Positions 25,484-34,115 of a DNA stretch of 64,000 nucleotides are shown here, in pieces; position 1 is the first letter of the stretch, and every line of letters starts with the position of its first letter. Made by a program: the position numbers and the translations under genes. The notes beneath the pieces were generated by a model that did no database searches, was not told the origin of the DNA, and saw only the letters and a list, made by a program, of their open reading frames with translations. Source of the stretch: Lachnospiraceae bacterium (GTDB lineage: Bacteria; Bacillota; Clostridia; Lachnospirales; Lachnospiraceae); contig JAFQCM010000037.1 of the NCBI GenBank assembly GCA_017399445.1, positions 17,899 through 81,898 of the forward strand. Direction: 5' to 3'.

Positions 25484-27169
25484 ATGGCAAACAAGATAGG
25501 CATTGGCATACAGGATTTTGCAAAACTCCGAGAAGAACATGTTTTCTATATAGATAAAACCGCTTTTATTAAGGAATGGTGGGAAAATAAAGATGATGCG
25601 ACTTTGATTACCCGTCCCAGACGTTTTGGAAAGACTTTAAATATGTCTATGGTGGAGGAGTTTTTTTCTGTAGAATATGCTGGCAGATCAGATCTTTTTC
25701 AAGGACTTTATATCTGGGAAGATAAGAAGTATAGAGAATTGCAGGGAACTTATCCGGTAATTAGTCTGTCTTTTGCAAGAGTGAAAGAATCAAATTATGA
25801 AACCACCAAAGAAAAAATATGTCAGATATTAACCAATTTATATATCAAGTTTTCTTTTGTAAGAGACAGCGATGCATTAACAGATGCTGACAGATTGTTC
25901 TATGATCGTATGTTGTCTCTGGAAATAAGAGACAGTGATGCCACTTCTTCCATTTACCAATTATCAAATTATTTGTATCGTTATTATGGCAAGAAAGTGA
26001 TTATTTTGTTAGATGAGTATGACACACCAATGCAGGAAGCTTATGTACATGGCTTTTGGAATGAAATGGTAACATTTACAAGAAGTCTGTTTAATTCCGC
26101 ATTTAAAACAAATCCATATATGGAAAGAGCTATTATGACAGGAATTACCAGAGTAAGTAAGGAGTCCGTTTTCTCTGATTTGAATAACCTTGAAGTAATA
26201 ACCACTACCTCCAGTGAATATGCAACATCCTTTGGTTTTACAGAGGATGAAGTATTTGCTGCTTTAGATATGTACGGACTTGGTACAGAGAAAGACGAAA
26301 TAAAACGATGGTATGATGGTTTTGTATTTGGTGAGTATAAGGATATTTATAATCCATGGTCAATTCTTAATTTTCTGGATAAAGGAAAATATCAGACCTA
26401 TTGGGCAAATACTAGTGGGAATGGTTTGGTAAGCAAACTGATTCAGGAAGGTAACGATGAAATAAAACTATCCATGGAGCAGCTGTTACGAAGAGAGCAT
26501 TTATACTTTCCCATTAATGAACAGATTGTGTATAACCAGCTAGACGATGATGAAACTGCAATTTGGAGCCTTCTGGTAGCAAGTGGTTATTTAAAGGTAA
26601 TTAGCTATGAAAATGCGAAATATACGGAAGAACCAATGTATAAGCTTGCAATTACCAACTATGAAATAGAGCAGATGTTCAAACGTATGGTGCGTGAATG
26701 GTTTTATCCTGCAAAAACTCCCTATAACCATTTTGTGAAGGCAATGCTTACAAATAATCTAACAGCAATGAATCATTATATGAAACGTATCACCTTACAG
26801 ACATTTAGTTATTTTGATACAGGTAAAGGTCCCCTCGGAGCAGAGCCGGAACGATTTTATCATGGTTTTGTATTAGGTCTGTTAGTAGATTTGAGTAATG
26901 AATATGCGGTTACATCTAATCGTGAAAGTGGTTTTGGAAGATATGATGTGATGCTGGAACCCAAGGATATGAGTAAAGATGCCTTTATTCTGGAATTCAA
27001 AGTACATGCACCGGATGAAGAGAAAAATTTAGCAGACACAGTGCAGGCCGCCCTTACCCAGATAGAAGAAAAACAGTATGAAGCAAACCTCATCGCAAAG
27101 GGAATTCCAAAAGAGAAAATTCACAAATATGGGTTTGCCTTTGAAGGGAAAAATGTGCTGATTGGATAG
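25484..27169 (+). CDS. AAA-ATPase-like protein with PD-(D/E)XK nuclease domain (DUF1703)
   Basis: 561 residues. N-terminal AAA-ATPase-like domain: [22 protein letters not shown], Walker A-like [13 protein letters not shown] near residue 45 and Walker B-like [12 protein letters not shown] near residue 180. The C-terminal PD-(D/E)XK-type fold has [12 protein letters not shown] and AFILEFKVH (the D...ExK core), ending [14 protein letters not shown]. This pairing is common in multicopy families of gut anaerobes, with unknown function; defence or mobile-element association is often suspected. ATG at 25484 is preferred. A heavily deleted relative lies at 49000-49304. Confidence 0.85.
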   Translation: MANKIGIGIQDFAKLREEHVFYIDKTAFIKEWWENKDDATLITRPRRFGKTLNMSMVEEFFSVEYAGRSDLFQGLYIWEDKKYRELQGTYPVISLSFARVKESNYETTKEKICQILTNLYIKFSFVRDSDALTDADRLFYDRMLSLEIRDSDATSSIYQLSNYLYRYYGKKVIILLDEYDTPMQEAYVHGFWNEMVTFTRSLFNSAFKTNPYMERAIMTGITRVSKESVFSDLNNLEVITTTSSEYATSFGFTEDEVFAALDMYGLGTEKDEIKRWYDGFVFGEYKDIYNPWSILNFLDKGKYQTYWANTSGNGLVSKLIQEGNDEIKLSMEQLLRREHLYFPINEQIVYNQLDDDETAIWSLLVASGYLKVISYENAKYTEEPMYKLAITNYEIEQMFKRMVREWFYPAKTPYNHFVKAMLTNNLTAMNHYMKRITLQTFSYFDTGKGPLGAEPERFYHGFVLGLLVDLSNEYAVTSNRESGFGRYDVMLEPKDMSKDAFILEFKVHAPDEEKNLADTVQAALTQIEEKQYEANLIAKGIPKEKIHKYGFAFEGKNVLIG

Positions 27170-27200
27170 AAGGTGACACAAAACATCTTTCCCCTTATTT

Positions 27201-27240
27201 AAAATAAAGGATAGAGTTAACCCGCTCCATCCTTTATTTT
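27201..27240. terminator. Bidirectional terminator between convergent genes
   Basis: AAAATAAAGGATAGAG (27201-27216) pairs with CTCCATCCTTTATTTT (27225-27240) with one mismatch. A-run and T-run flanks serve both the plus-strand nuclease-like gene and the minus-strand Ytr-like operon. Confidence 0.8.
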
Positions 27241-27321
27241 CAAATAAATTTTTGCTAACTATGAAATTTATGCCTTTTCATCACTACACATATTTACATT
27301 TGTAAAAATGTAAGGACTTTT

Positions 27322-27861
27322 TTACTTGATATTTTTCCCTACAGGCAGTACACTAATGACACATAAGATTCCAACTACTAATATTGTAAGAACCGGCGTC
27401 AGTATATTTTCCAATGCAACTTTCCCTGTGTATGCTATAATAGGTAATTGAAATCCTGCCAAAAGAAGAAAACGTTTTAAAAGGATTTTTCCTATATAAT
27501 ACAACCGCACTTTATATACATCCCAGATATTAATCGGAAGATATCGTAATAATCCATAAATCGATACTCGTTTATTATTTTCTGTAATTCCTATATAAAC
27601 ATAGAGATGCAAGTATATCCCCAAATAAATCCAAAAAGCACCAAGCAGATAGCTCCCATAATCTTCCTCCCCATAAGACAGCAAAACAAAAAACAGTCCC
27701 GTTACTTCTATAAAATAGCCCAACATTTTCAAAAGAATTTCTGTTGATTCACTTTTTACTAATTTCTGGTCAAATTCCATAATCTTTGTCATGGTTTCTT
27801 TGCTAAGAATTTCTTTTCCAAATATGTTCCACGACTTCTTCGGTATCGCTTTTTCTCCCAT
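27322..27861 (-). CDS. Membrane protein of Ytr-like ABC operon (paralogue 3)
   Basis: 179 residues with about five membrane helices. It shares with its two upstream neighbours an N-terminal FDQKLVKS-type motif, a mid-protein stretch of the form YGLLRYLPINIWDVYKVRLYYIGKILLKRFLLLAGFQ and the same helix spacing. It is therefore the third member of a tandem triplication. It overlaps the preceding gene by 59 bases. It probably forms part of the membrane complex driven by the ATPase at 28877. The C-terminus is short and basic. Confidence 0.7.
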   Translation of the reverse strand: MGEKAIPKKSWNIFGKEILSKETMTKIMEFDQKLVKSESTEILLKMLGYFIEVTGLFFVLLSYGEEDYGSYLLGAFWIYLGIYLHLYVYIGITENNKRVSIYGLLRYLPINIWDVYKVRLYYIGKILLKRFLLLAGFQLPIIAYTGKVALENILTPVLTILVVGILCVISVLPVGKNIK

Positions 27862-28387
27862 TATACTTTATTCCTTTCCTTTTAGTTAAAAATTCATAGG
27901 GCAAAATGCATAAGACAGCTAACAGGGCAGCTATTATATTTATCAGTACTGGGTAAATCAGATAACCAATTCTAAAGTTATTTAACCCTGCCATAACCAA
28001 TACTTCCAAAACTATCATACATAAAGCTCTGCACAATACTATTTTTGTGACATATGTGAGACGCACCCTAAAAATATCCCAAGCCTTCACAGGAACATAT
28101 TGTAGTATTTCATATATAATAAAACTTCTCCCCTTTTCCCCCACTATCATGTATGGTTTCAAATGTCCTAAAATCCCGGCTACATAAAAAATACTCATCC
28201 AAAACATGATATTTGCTACTTCTTTATACTTCATTCCACCTGTAGCTGCTATTATTACAATCAAGGGTATACTAACAATTTCATAAAAATAACTTACCAT
28301 CTTTTGAAGATTAGAGTGATATTCTCTTTCTGCCAGCATCTTTTTATCAAATTCCAAAATAGTCTTTTTTACATCTTTTTCCACATT
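27803..28387 (-). CDS. Membrane protein of Ytr-like ABC operon (paralogue 2)
   Basis: About 194 residues and five membrane helices. The shared signature is FDKKMLAEREYHS at the start and EILQYVPVKAWDIFRVRLTYVTKIVLCRALC in the middle. A GTG at 28387 is preferred as start, being preceded by a G-rich GGGGGG site; the frame is open to 28411. It overlaps both neighbouring genes, suggesting coupled translation and fixed stoichiometry. Function as permease subunit is inferred from context. Confidence 0.65.
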   Translation of the reverse strand, partial: NVEKDVKKTILEFDKKMLAEREYHSNLQKMVSYFYEIVSIPLIVIIAATGGMKYKEVANIMFWMSIFYVAGILGHLKPYMIVGEKGRSFIIYEILQYVPVKAWDIFRVRLTYVTKIVLCRALCMIVLEVLVMAGLNNFRIGYLIYPVLINIIAALLAVLCILPYEFLTKRKGIKYNGRKSDTEEVVEHIWKRNS

Positions 28388-28902
28388 ATCCCCCCCTGCT
28401 TTGCCTTCCATTTTATCTGTTTGTTGCTGCGATAATTACTGATACCTGGAAGGGCATAAATAGTCAAAACCAACGCTGCCCACCCAATGGCTGCCAGAGA
28501 ATTTATCATATTTTCCTTTAAAATTTTTCCTGTCATCATAAATCCCGGAATCTGAAGCCCTAACATGATCAGAAATCTGCTCAGAAGTAACTTTGCTATG
28601 TATTCTACACGAACTTTAAAAATATCCCATTGATTTACTGGAAGACTTTTTAATACCTCATATATTGAAACATTTTTCCGATTTTCCCATATGTTTAAAT
28701 ATGGTGCTATATAAAAGGTCAAGCCCCATGCATACATCACAATAAAGACATCCATCTCACTTAACTTATCTCCTGATGTAGCAATTACTATCAAAAGAAG
28801 CTCAAATATGTAAGCCGGCAGCCTACTAAGTATCACAGAATACTCGCCACTTTTTAGCAGCTTTTTATCAAACGCTTTAATCCTTTCCCTGGAACTCACC
28901 AT
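28369..28902 (-). CDS. Membrane protein of Ytr-like ABC operon (paralogue 1)
   Basis: About 177 residues and four or five membrane helices. It carries FDKKLLKSGEYS and EVLKSLPVNQWDIFKVRVEYIAKLLLSRFLI, the family signature also seen in the next two genes. ATG at 28902 is chosen since GGAGGGGAAG precedes it; the frame extends to 28926. It overlaps the end of the ATPase gene by 26 bases. Probably a permease subunit of the ABC complex. Confidence 0.68.
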   Translation of the reverse strand: MVSSRERIKAFDKKLLKSGEYSVILSRLPAYIFELLLIVIATSGDKLSEMDVFIVMYAWGLTFYIAPYLNIWENRKNVSIYEVLKSLPVNQWDIFKVRVEYIAKLLLSRFLIMLGLQIPGFMMTGKILKENMINSLAAIGWAALVLTIYALPGISNYRSNKQIKWKAKQGGIMWKKM

Positions 28903-29548
28903 CTTCTTCCCCTCCAAAATTCTCACCGTAAAAGCTTATCTTCCCCTGCTCCAGCCTGCAGATATAATCCATATTTCTGTTAATGTCTGACTGGATATGT
29001 GTAGTCATAATTACCATGGCTTCTTGGGCTAAAATTTCCCGAAGTATATTATAAAAATCCCGGCGGAATACCGGGTCCATGCCGGCAGTGGCTTCGTCTA
29101 AAAGATAAATTTTTGCATTATGGGCTCTTCCAAAAGCCAGCTGAAAACGGATAAATTCCCCTCTGGACATTGCACCTACATTTTTTCTCCAGGACAAATC
29201 CATATCACGCATGTACTGAACAAACTTGTCCATATCCATTTCTTCATAAAAGCCACCTAACAGGTCAACATTTTCTGCTCCTGTTTTCATGCGGAAAAAC
29301 TGATTATCGTCTGCAATATATGCACATTGTCCTAAAAACCACTGATGTTCTTCTCTGATATTTTTTCCCTGATAAAAAATTTCTCCCTGATACTTCTTTT
29401 TTCTTTCCAGCATACAATTTAAAAGAGTGGATTTTCCTGCACCGTTTTTCCCAAGAATTCCAAGCAGATATCCCTCTTCTAATTGAAAACTAATATTATT
29501 CAGACAAAAACTTCCCTGCTTTTTTGTTACATTTCGAAATTCTAACAT
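28877..29548 (-). CDS. ABC transporter ATP-binding protein (second ATPase of Ytr-like operon)
   Basis: 223 residues. The Walker A motif is GILGKNGAGKSTLLN near residue 32, the signature MSRGEFIRFQLAFG and the Walker B IYLLDEATAGMD. The signature starts MSRGE rather than LSGGQ, as in many YtrB/YhcH-type ATPases. It follows the GntR gene by 9 bases and overlaps the first paralogous membrane gene. Together with the ATPase at 30612 it gives the operon two ATPases, the arrangement of the B. subtilis ytr operon. Confidence 0.85.
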   Translation of the reverse strand: MLEFRNVTKKQGSFCLNNISFQLEEGYLLGILGKNGAGKSTLLNCMLERKKKYQGEIFYQGKNIREEHQWFLGQCAYIADDNQFFRMKTGAENVDLLGGFYEEMDMDKFVQYMRDMDLSWRKNVGAMSRGEFIRFQLAFGRAHNAKIYLLDEATAGMDPVFRRDFYNILREILAQEAMVIMTTHIQSDINRNMDYICRLEQGKISFYGENFGGEEDGEFQGKD

Positions 29549-29557
29549 AGACTCACC

Positions 29558-29932
29558 TTATCCTTCCCCCAATAAAGTCTGCACCATTTCCAAAATATCT
29601 TCTTTGGAAAGTCCTGCTCCCTTACACTCACTTAACACTTCCTGTAATCTCTCTTCCAGCATCATTAATTGTTTCTCCTTTAAATAGTCTTTATTGTATT
29701 CACAGACATAAAATCCTTTTCCTGCCACCGAACGAATCAAGCCTTCTTTTTCTAGCTCTTCATAGGCTCTTTTGGTGGTGATCACACTGACCTGCAAATC
29801 ATTTGCCAGCATTCGTATGGAAGGAAGGGCTTCGCCTGCTTTTAATTCTCCAGTCACAATAGCATTTTTAAGCTGATTTACAATCTGCTCATAAATGGCT
29901 AATGTTCCCTGGGTTTTAATAATTATTTTCAT
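29558..29932 (-). CDS. GntR-family repressor, YtrA subfamily
   Basis: 124 residues. A winged-helix domain (QLKNAIVTGELKAGEALPSIRMLANDLQVSVITTKRAYEELEKEGLI) is followed by only about 45 residues (IRSVAGKGFYVCEYN, then a helix). That is the short-tailed YtrA subfamily, which controls its own ABC operon in response to cell-wall-active antibiotics. It overlaps the permease gene by 4 bases. The likely operator overlaps the operon promoter at 31491-31518. Confidence 0.88.
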   Translation of the reverse strand: MKIIIKTQGTLAIYEQIVNQLKNAIVTGELKAGEALPSIRMLANDLQVSVITTKRAYEELEKEGLIRSVAGKGFYVCEYNKDYLKEKQLMMLEERLQEVLSECKGAGLSKEDILEMVQTLLGEG

Positions 29933-30618
29933 GCCCTGCTCTCCTCTAATAATCCTTTTTTTCTGATTACATATGCCCCTTCATAATCCAGGGCTTTTTC
30001 CATAGAGTTTTTGTATTGTTTCTTTATATTCACTGCACAAACCAGCAGTTGAAAACTAAATGTGATACATGCAAGTATGATTTCCCAACGATTCATTGGT
30101 GCATCTCCCATCCAGACAATCACAATATAATTCATCAAAAACATAAGGAACACCAAAACATCCCAGCCGGTTTCAATGAAATGGGTTTGAAAGCCTATGG
30201 TTAAATGAAACAAAAACATGGATATAGTAATTAACACTGCATTCATTACAGGCAGCCAGCCCATCCCTACAAGAAATATATTTATTCCACACTGCAACAT
30301 TGTAGTAGAAATAACTTTTATCTTTAGTGCAGTATACAAATACTTCTTTTTTTCTTTCTTTTCTAATGGTGCCATATACATTGGCTTAGACAGTCTGTTC
30401 GGGTACATAGAATGTAAAAATATTACGATAGGTATCATAAGTAACTGAATCATTAATGCCATTTTACCATACACTGAAAACTCTCTATAACTTCCTGTCC
30501 ATGAGCCTGCTCCACTAAGAACAAATAACATACTAACACCTATTCCATTCGCTTTCCATAACTCTTTCCAGGCCTGCCTCCATCCTGAAATCCAGTCGTG
30601 CAAAACCATTTTCACCAT
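29929..30618 (-). CDS. ABC-associated membrane protein
   Basis: 229 residues with about six membrane helices (for example MLFVLSGAGSWTG, LMIQLLMIPIVIFLHSMYP, VLVFLMFLMNYIVIVWMG). The segment PNRLSKPMYMAPLEKKEKKKYLYTALKIKVIST resembles the cytoplasmic coupling region of YtrC/D-like permeases. It overlaps the upstream ATPase by 7 bases and the GntR gene by 4. Probable permease partner of the ATPase at 30612-31466. Confidence 0.7.
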   Translation of the reverse strand: MVKMVLHDWISGWRQAWKELWKANGIGVSMLFVLSGAGSWTGSYREFSVYGKMALMIQLLMIPIVIFLHSMYPNRLSKPMYMAPLEKKEKKKYLYTALKIKVISTTMLQCGINIFLVGMGWLPVMNAVLITISMFLFHLTIGFQTHFIETGWDVLVFLMFLMNYIVIVWMGDAPMNRWEIILACITFSFQLLVCAVNIKKQYKNSMEKALDYEGAYVIRKKGLLEESRA

Positions 30619-31466
30619 GAACTTTTCTCCCCTTTCAACATATAATACATAATATCCTCAATACTTGGTGTTTCCACTTCAACTCCATCACTATAGTTTG
30701 AAAATCTGCGATGCATTACCAGCGCCTTGCTTCCATATTTTCCTTTTTCTTTAAAAATTATCCTTTCCTTATTAATCAGATTAATTTTATAATCTTCCCC
30801 ACTTACCAGGCGGTAACTTTGCTCTAATGTTTTTCTGTCCATGCTAAACTTTACTTCCCCTTTATGTAGGAATGTAACATAGTCTGCTATCCTGTCTAAA
30901 TCCTCTGTTATGTGTGTGGCAAGAAGCACACTTTTTTCTCCATGGGATACAAATTCTGCAAGAATACTTAAAAATTCTTTTCTGAAATCTGGATCAAAGT
31001 TAGCGGTTGGTTCATCTAGAATTAAAAGCTTTGGCTGATGAGATAATGCAAAGGCAAACTGAAATTTCAGCTTTTCTCCTTTTGATAACTGTTTGTATTT
31101 TTTCGTTTCCACCAACTGCAATCGCTGGCAATATTGCAAAAAGATGGAAGTTTCATAATTTTCATAATACTTTCCATACATTTTTGCATTTTCTAACAAT
31201 GTCATTTCCCCTGGAAAAATATCATCTACCAGCACATAGCCTAAAAGATTTTTTATTTCCTTCTCATGATTTTCATACTCCATACCATCGATGGTAATGG
31301 TTCCTTTTGTTGGCTTATATAATCCTAAGATAAGATTTAACAATGTGGTCTTTCCGGCACCATTTTCTCCGATTAATCCCATAATATAGCCTTTTGGCAG
31401 TTCGAAATTAATATCATATAACTGAAAACCCTCCAGCTGCTTTGAAATATTTTGTATTTTTAACAT
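30612..31466 (-). CDS. ABC transporter ATP-binding protein (first gene of Ytr-like operon)
   Basis: About 284 residues. The Walker A motif is GLIGENGAGKTTLLN near residue 34, the signature LSKGEKLKFQFAFA and the Walker B LLILDEPTANFD. A C-terminal extension of about 75 residues ends TPSIEDIMYYML, typical of YhcH/YtrB ATPases. ATG at 31466 is chosen because GGAGGGG lies 5 bases before it; the frame is open 21 codons further into the promoter. First gene of a seven-gene operon. Confidence 0.87.
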   Translation of the reverse strand: MLKIQNISKQLEGFQLYDINFELPKGYIMGLIGENGAGKTTLLNLILGLYKPTKGTITIDGMEYENHEKEIKNLLGYVLVDDIFPGEMTLLENAKMYGKYYENYETSIFLQYCQRLQLVETKKYKQLSKGEKLKFQFAFALSHQPKLLILDEPTANFDPDFRKEFLSILAEFVSHGEKSVLLATHITEDLDRIADYVTFLHKGEVKFSMDRKTLEQSYRLVSGEDYKINLINKERIIFKEKGKYGSKALVMHRRFSNYSDGVEVETPSIEDIMYYMLKGEKSSW

Positions 31467-31490
31467 CTTGTCCCCTCCGTTCATAAACTG

Positions 31491-31529
31491 TATACACACA
31501 TATATACACCATATACCCAGTCTTGTCAA
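31491..31529 (-). promoter_or_regulatory. Promoter and overlapping GntR-type operator
   Basis: On the minus strand TTGACA (31529-31524), a 17-base spacer and TATATA (31506-31501). An imperfect palindrome made of GTGTATATATGTG and GTATAC half-sites overlaps and follows the -10 box. This is where a YtrA-type repressor would block its own operon. The operator call is by pattern only. Confidence 0.5.
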
Positions 31530-31603
31530 GGAAAACCTTTTTATAAAATTTTCACGCTGAAACTTTTCACTATAAAAGCTTTCACATTTCTTCTTTAAAG
31601 AAA

Positions 31604-31649
31604 AAACTGACTAAATGTAACTCTTTTACGAATTACATCTAGTCAGTTT
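31604..31649. terminator. Terminator hairpin after the DUF1062 gene
   Basis: AAACTGACTAAATGTAA (31604-31620) pairs with TTACATCTAGTCAGTTT (31633-31649) with a single mismatch. A-rich and T-rich flanks permit termination on both strands. It isolates the DUF1062 gene from the Ytr-like promoter. Confidence 0.8.
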
Positions 31650-31667
31650 CTCTTATATTTTGATTTC

Positions 31668-32237
31668 TTATTTTCGCTTTTTACTAATTACCTCTGTTAC
31701 TCTTTCCAAATACTTTCCCTGAACCAAAATCAGCTCTTGTTCCACCAGCTGATTTATTTTCCTTCGTGAAATCTGAAAAATCTCCGCCAGTACCTTATCT
31801 GTCCGCAGCTTTAATTCATATGGATTTTGAATGTGTATGATTTCCGAATTCTCTTCTAAAGTTTCTGTCTCTTCTGTTTCCTCTTCTAAAATCTCATACT
31901 CCATTCCATCCATGGATATTTCTGCTTTATTTTTCTGGAAAAAACTTTTATTGGTTCCATATTGCAGCGCTAACTCTTTATCATTTCCTAAAAATCCAGG
32001 GTATTGTTCCTTTAAAATTTTCGGATTCACCCTTTCATACACAGTCAGATTGCAAGGATGTTTACATTTTTCACACTGATAAATCAGCCACACGTCAATC
32101 CGGTTTCCATTGGCATTTACCCGGAAACAATCCGTATTTACATATTCTGTTTTTCCTCCACAGTTGGCACAATTTCGTAGTACTTTATAGGAAGTTTTTG
32201 GTTTTATTTTATATGTTTTTCTTTTACAATAGCTCAT
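31668..32237 (-). CDS. DUF1062 family protein (zinc-ribbon plus S4-like domain)
   Basis: 189 residues. The N-terminal part has CANCGGKTE and CEKCKHPC, a four-cysteine zinc ribbon, with WLIYQCEKC. A glutamate-rich middle follows. The C-terminal LRTDKVLAEIFQISRRKINQLVEQELILVQGK resembles an S4-type RNA-binding motif. Together this matches DUF1062. Nucleic-acid binding is likely, function unknown. AGGAG precedes the ATG. The leader carries a hairpin also present before the CD3324-like gene 500 bases away. Confidence 0.72.
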   Translation of the reverse strand: MSYCKRKTYKIKPKTSYKVLRNCANCGGKTEYVNTDCFRVNANGNRIDVWLIYQCEKCKHPCNLTVYERVNPKILKEQYPGFLGNDKELALQYGTNKSFFQKNKAEISMDGMEYEILEEETEETETLEENSEIIHIQNPYELKLRTDKVLAEIFQISRRKINQLVEQELILVQGKYLERVTEVISKKRK

Positions 32238-32262
32238 TTTGCGTCTCCTTATTCTTTCTTTT

Positions 32263-32320
32263 GGATTTGCAAAGGCTACCGCTTCTTTTCTTAATTTGCA
32301 CTAGCCTCTGCTATGCAAAA
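32263..32320 (-). promoter_or_regulatory. Structured leader element, copy 2 (before DUF1062 gene)
   Basis: On the minus strand GCAGAGGCTAGTGC (32311-32298) pairs with GCGGTAGCCTTTGC (32282-32269), inside a block that ends AATCC 26 bases before the start codon. A diverged copy lies at 32779-32833. A base pair in the stem differs in a compensated way between the copies, pointing to RNA or cruciform structure. Confidence 0.5.
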
Positions 32321-32433
32321 TAAACTGGTTCACCCATAAGATTTCCTCCTGCTTTTTTCTTTTATTTTACCTGCTCTCTTTATTACTTGCTACCTCAAAG
32401 ATTTTTTTACTTGATTTTGAGCCAAAATATGTG

Positions 32434-32473
32434 AAACAGAGCCGGACTACTTTTCTGTAATCCGGCTCTGTTT
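32434..32473. terminator. Terminator after the CD3324-like gene
   Basis: AAACAGAGCCGGACTAC (32434-32450) pairs with GTAATCCGGCTCTGTTT (32457-32473) with one mismatch. This is a strong GC-rich stem just downstream of the gene on the minus strand. Confidence 0.85.
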
Positions 32474-32483
32474 CTGTTTTATT

Positions 32484-32747
32484 TTAATTTTCCCGCAGAA
32501 TTCTCTGTATACTTTTTACTGACAAATAATACTTTACCGCCAGTTCCTTCACACACACGCCATTTTCATGGTCACTTACAATCTGTGTGTTTCTTTCTTT
32601 AAGTTCTTTTCGTATGGTGGTCTGTGTTCCCCAGCTTCGTCTTTCTTCAGTTTTTCTAGGGATGTAAAGACATTCACCATCCACATAATTTTGAATTAAT
32701 TCAATCAGTTCTAACGGTAATACCTGTTCTGCTTTTCTATAGCCCAT
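32484..32747 (-). CDS. CD3324 family helix-turn-helix protein
   Basis: 87 residues. MGYRKAEQVLPLELIELIQNYVDGECLYIPRK is the characteristic beginning of the CD3324 family. The C-terminal ENGVCVKELAVKYYLSVKSIQRIL is a helix-turn-helix, resembling Mor-type activators. Probably a small DNA-binding regulator; targets unknown. AGGAGG precedes the ATG. The leader hairpin copy at 32779-32833 lies 32 bases upstream of the start. Confidence 0.78.
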   Translation of the reverse strand: MGYRKAEQVLPLELIELIQNYVDGECLYIPRKTEERRSWGTQTTIRKELKERNTQIVSDHENGVCVKELAVKYYLSVKSIQRILREN

Positions 32748-32778
32748 TTTGCCCTCCTAAATCAAAATATTTCTGTTA

Positions 32779-32833
32779 GGATTCGCAATGGCTATCACAA
32801 ATTATTTTCTGCTATAGCCACTGCTACGCAAAA
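32779..32833 (-). promoter_or_regulatory. Structured leader element, copy 1 (before CD3324-like gene)
   Basis: On the minus strand GCAGTGGCTAT (32824-32814) pairs with ATAGCCATTGC (32795-32785), with one G-T wobble, inside a block TTTTGCGTAGCA...GCGAATCC shared with the copy at 32263-32320. The rest of the gap 32834-33088 is AT-rich with no gene seen. Confidence 0.5.
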
Positions 32834-33088
32834 ATAACATATCGTTTCATATAGACGTCCCTCCTTTTTTATACATTTCCTTTTCGCTACACTATGCAAT
32901 TTATTTGACTACTTTTATTGCCATAACTAAATTATAACTACATATCACAAAAAGGTCAATGACTACATACTTTACTTTGTAACCTAACTCCGCTTTCCTT
33001 ATTGGTTCATTTACTTAAACATCTATACCATACTTGTTTTAAAATAGTTCAATGGTAAAGAAAATCGAGAGGAATAAATAGTGTTCAC

Positions 33089-34075
33089 CTATATGGTTTT
33101 CACCCGATACATTTTCACATAAAACTCGGTTCCATTCCCCTTTTCACTGGCAACAGATATGGTTCCATTCTGCTTCAATACAATCTGCTTTGTCATGGAC
33201 AATCCAATCCCTACACTATTGCCAGAGGTATTTCCTGCCTTATAAAACCGTTCAAATATATGGGGCAAATGTTCCGGCTCTACTCCTTCCCCATTATCCG
33301 AAATCTTAATATGAGTCGCTATATTATCCTGAGAAGCACAAATAGAAACTCTGCCGCCCTCCGGTGTATGCTCAATACAGTTTTTCACAATATTAGAAAA
33401 GGCTTCGTTGGTCCAGTGTTCATCACATACCATCCAGATTTCCGAATTTACCTGAATTTCCAGAGAGATATTTTTTACTTCTGCCATAAGTTCAAAAGCT
33501 TCTCCCACACGCTCCATCAAATGCTGTAGATTTACCTTTTCCTGCTTTAATTCCAGCACATCTGCTTCTAACTGGGATATGGTTAATAAATTTCGAATCA
33601 GCCAGGTAATTCTGTTTACCTGCTTATCAATTTTAGCCGCATATTCCAAACGTTCCTCTTCTGATAATTCCGAGGATTCCAGTAAATCTGTCATAATCGT
33701 AATGGCTGCAATTGGAGTTTTTATCTGATGAGAAATATCGGACAACATATCTGCCATATACTTTTTCTGCTTCAATTCCTTGGAATAAGTTTCCTTTAAC
33801 AACACCACTACTTTATAAATTTCACTTTGCAAAATTCCAAACTGACCTTCTTGAAAAGTTTTCAGTTCCGGTAAATCCTGTCTTTCCTGTACTAAACCTA
33901 AATAAGAAATCATCTCTGACAGCTGTTTTTCACAATTTTTCTGATAAAAAAAATGAATGAGAAAAAGTATTATAATACAGCCTGTCAAAATGATGCACAT
34001 AATCTGTTGCTCTCGCACCACAGCACAAAGTATGGCTGTAATTCCTATTATCATAATTTGTAACCAAGATGTCAT
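33089..34075 (-). CDS. Intramembrane-sensing histidine kinase
   Basis: 328 residues. Two N-terminal membrane helices (MIIGITAILCAVV and MCIILTGCIIILFLIHFFY) with a few residues between them, so no outer sensor. The phospho-acceptor His lies in DISHQIKTPIAAITIM, with an N-box NIVKNCIEHT, DNGEGV and GIGLSMTKQIV. It follows its regulator gene by 40 bases and ends the operon. Signal is probably taken from the permease at 34855, as in peptide-antibiotic sensing modules. Confidence 0.88.
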   Translation of the reverse strand: MTSWLQIMIIGITAILCAVVREQQIMCIILTGCIIILFLIHFFYQKNCEKQLSEMISYLGLVQERQDLPELKTFQEGQFGILQSEIYKVVVLLKETYSKELKQKKYMADMLSDISHQIKTPIAAITIMTDLLESSELSEEERLEYAAKIDKQVNRITWLIRNLLTISQLEADVLELKQEKVNLQHLMERVGEAFELMAEVKNISLEIQVNSEIWMVCDEHWTNEAFSNIVKNCIEHTPEGGRVSICASQDNIATHIKISDNGEGVEPEHLPHIFERFYKAGNTSGNSVGIGLSMTKQIVLKQNGTISVASEKGNGTEFYVKMYRVKTI

Positions 34076-34115
34076 ACTCTAATAACCTTCCTGCATTTTC
34101 TGTTGTTTCACATGT

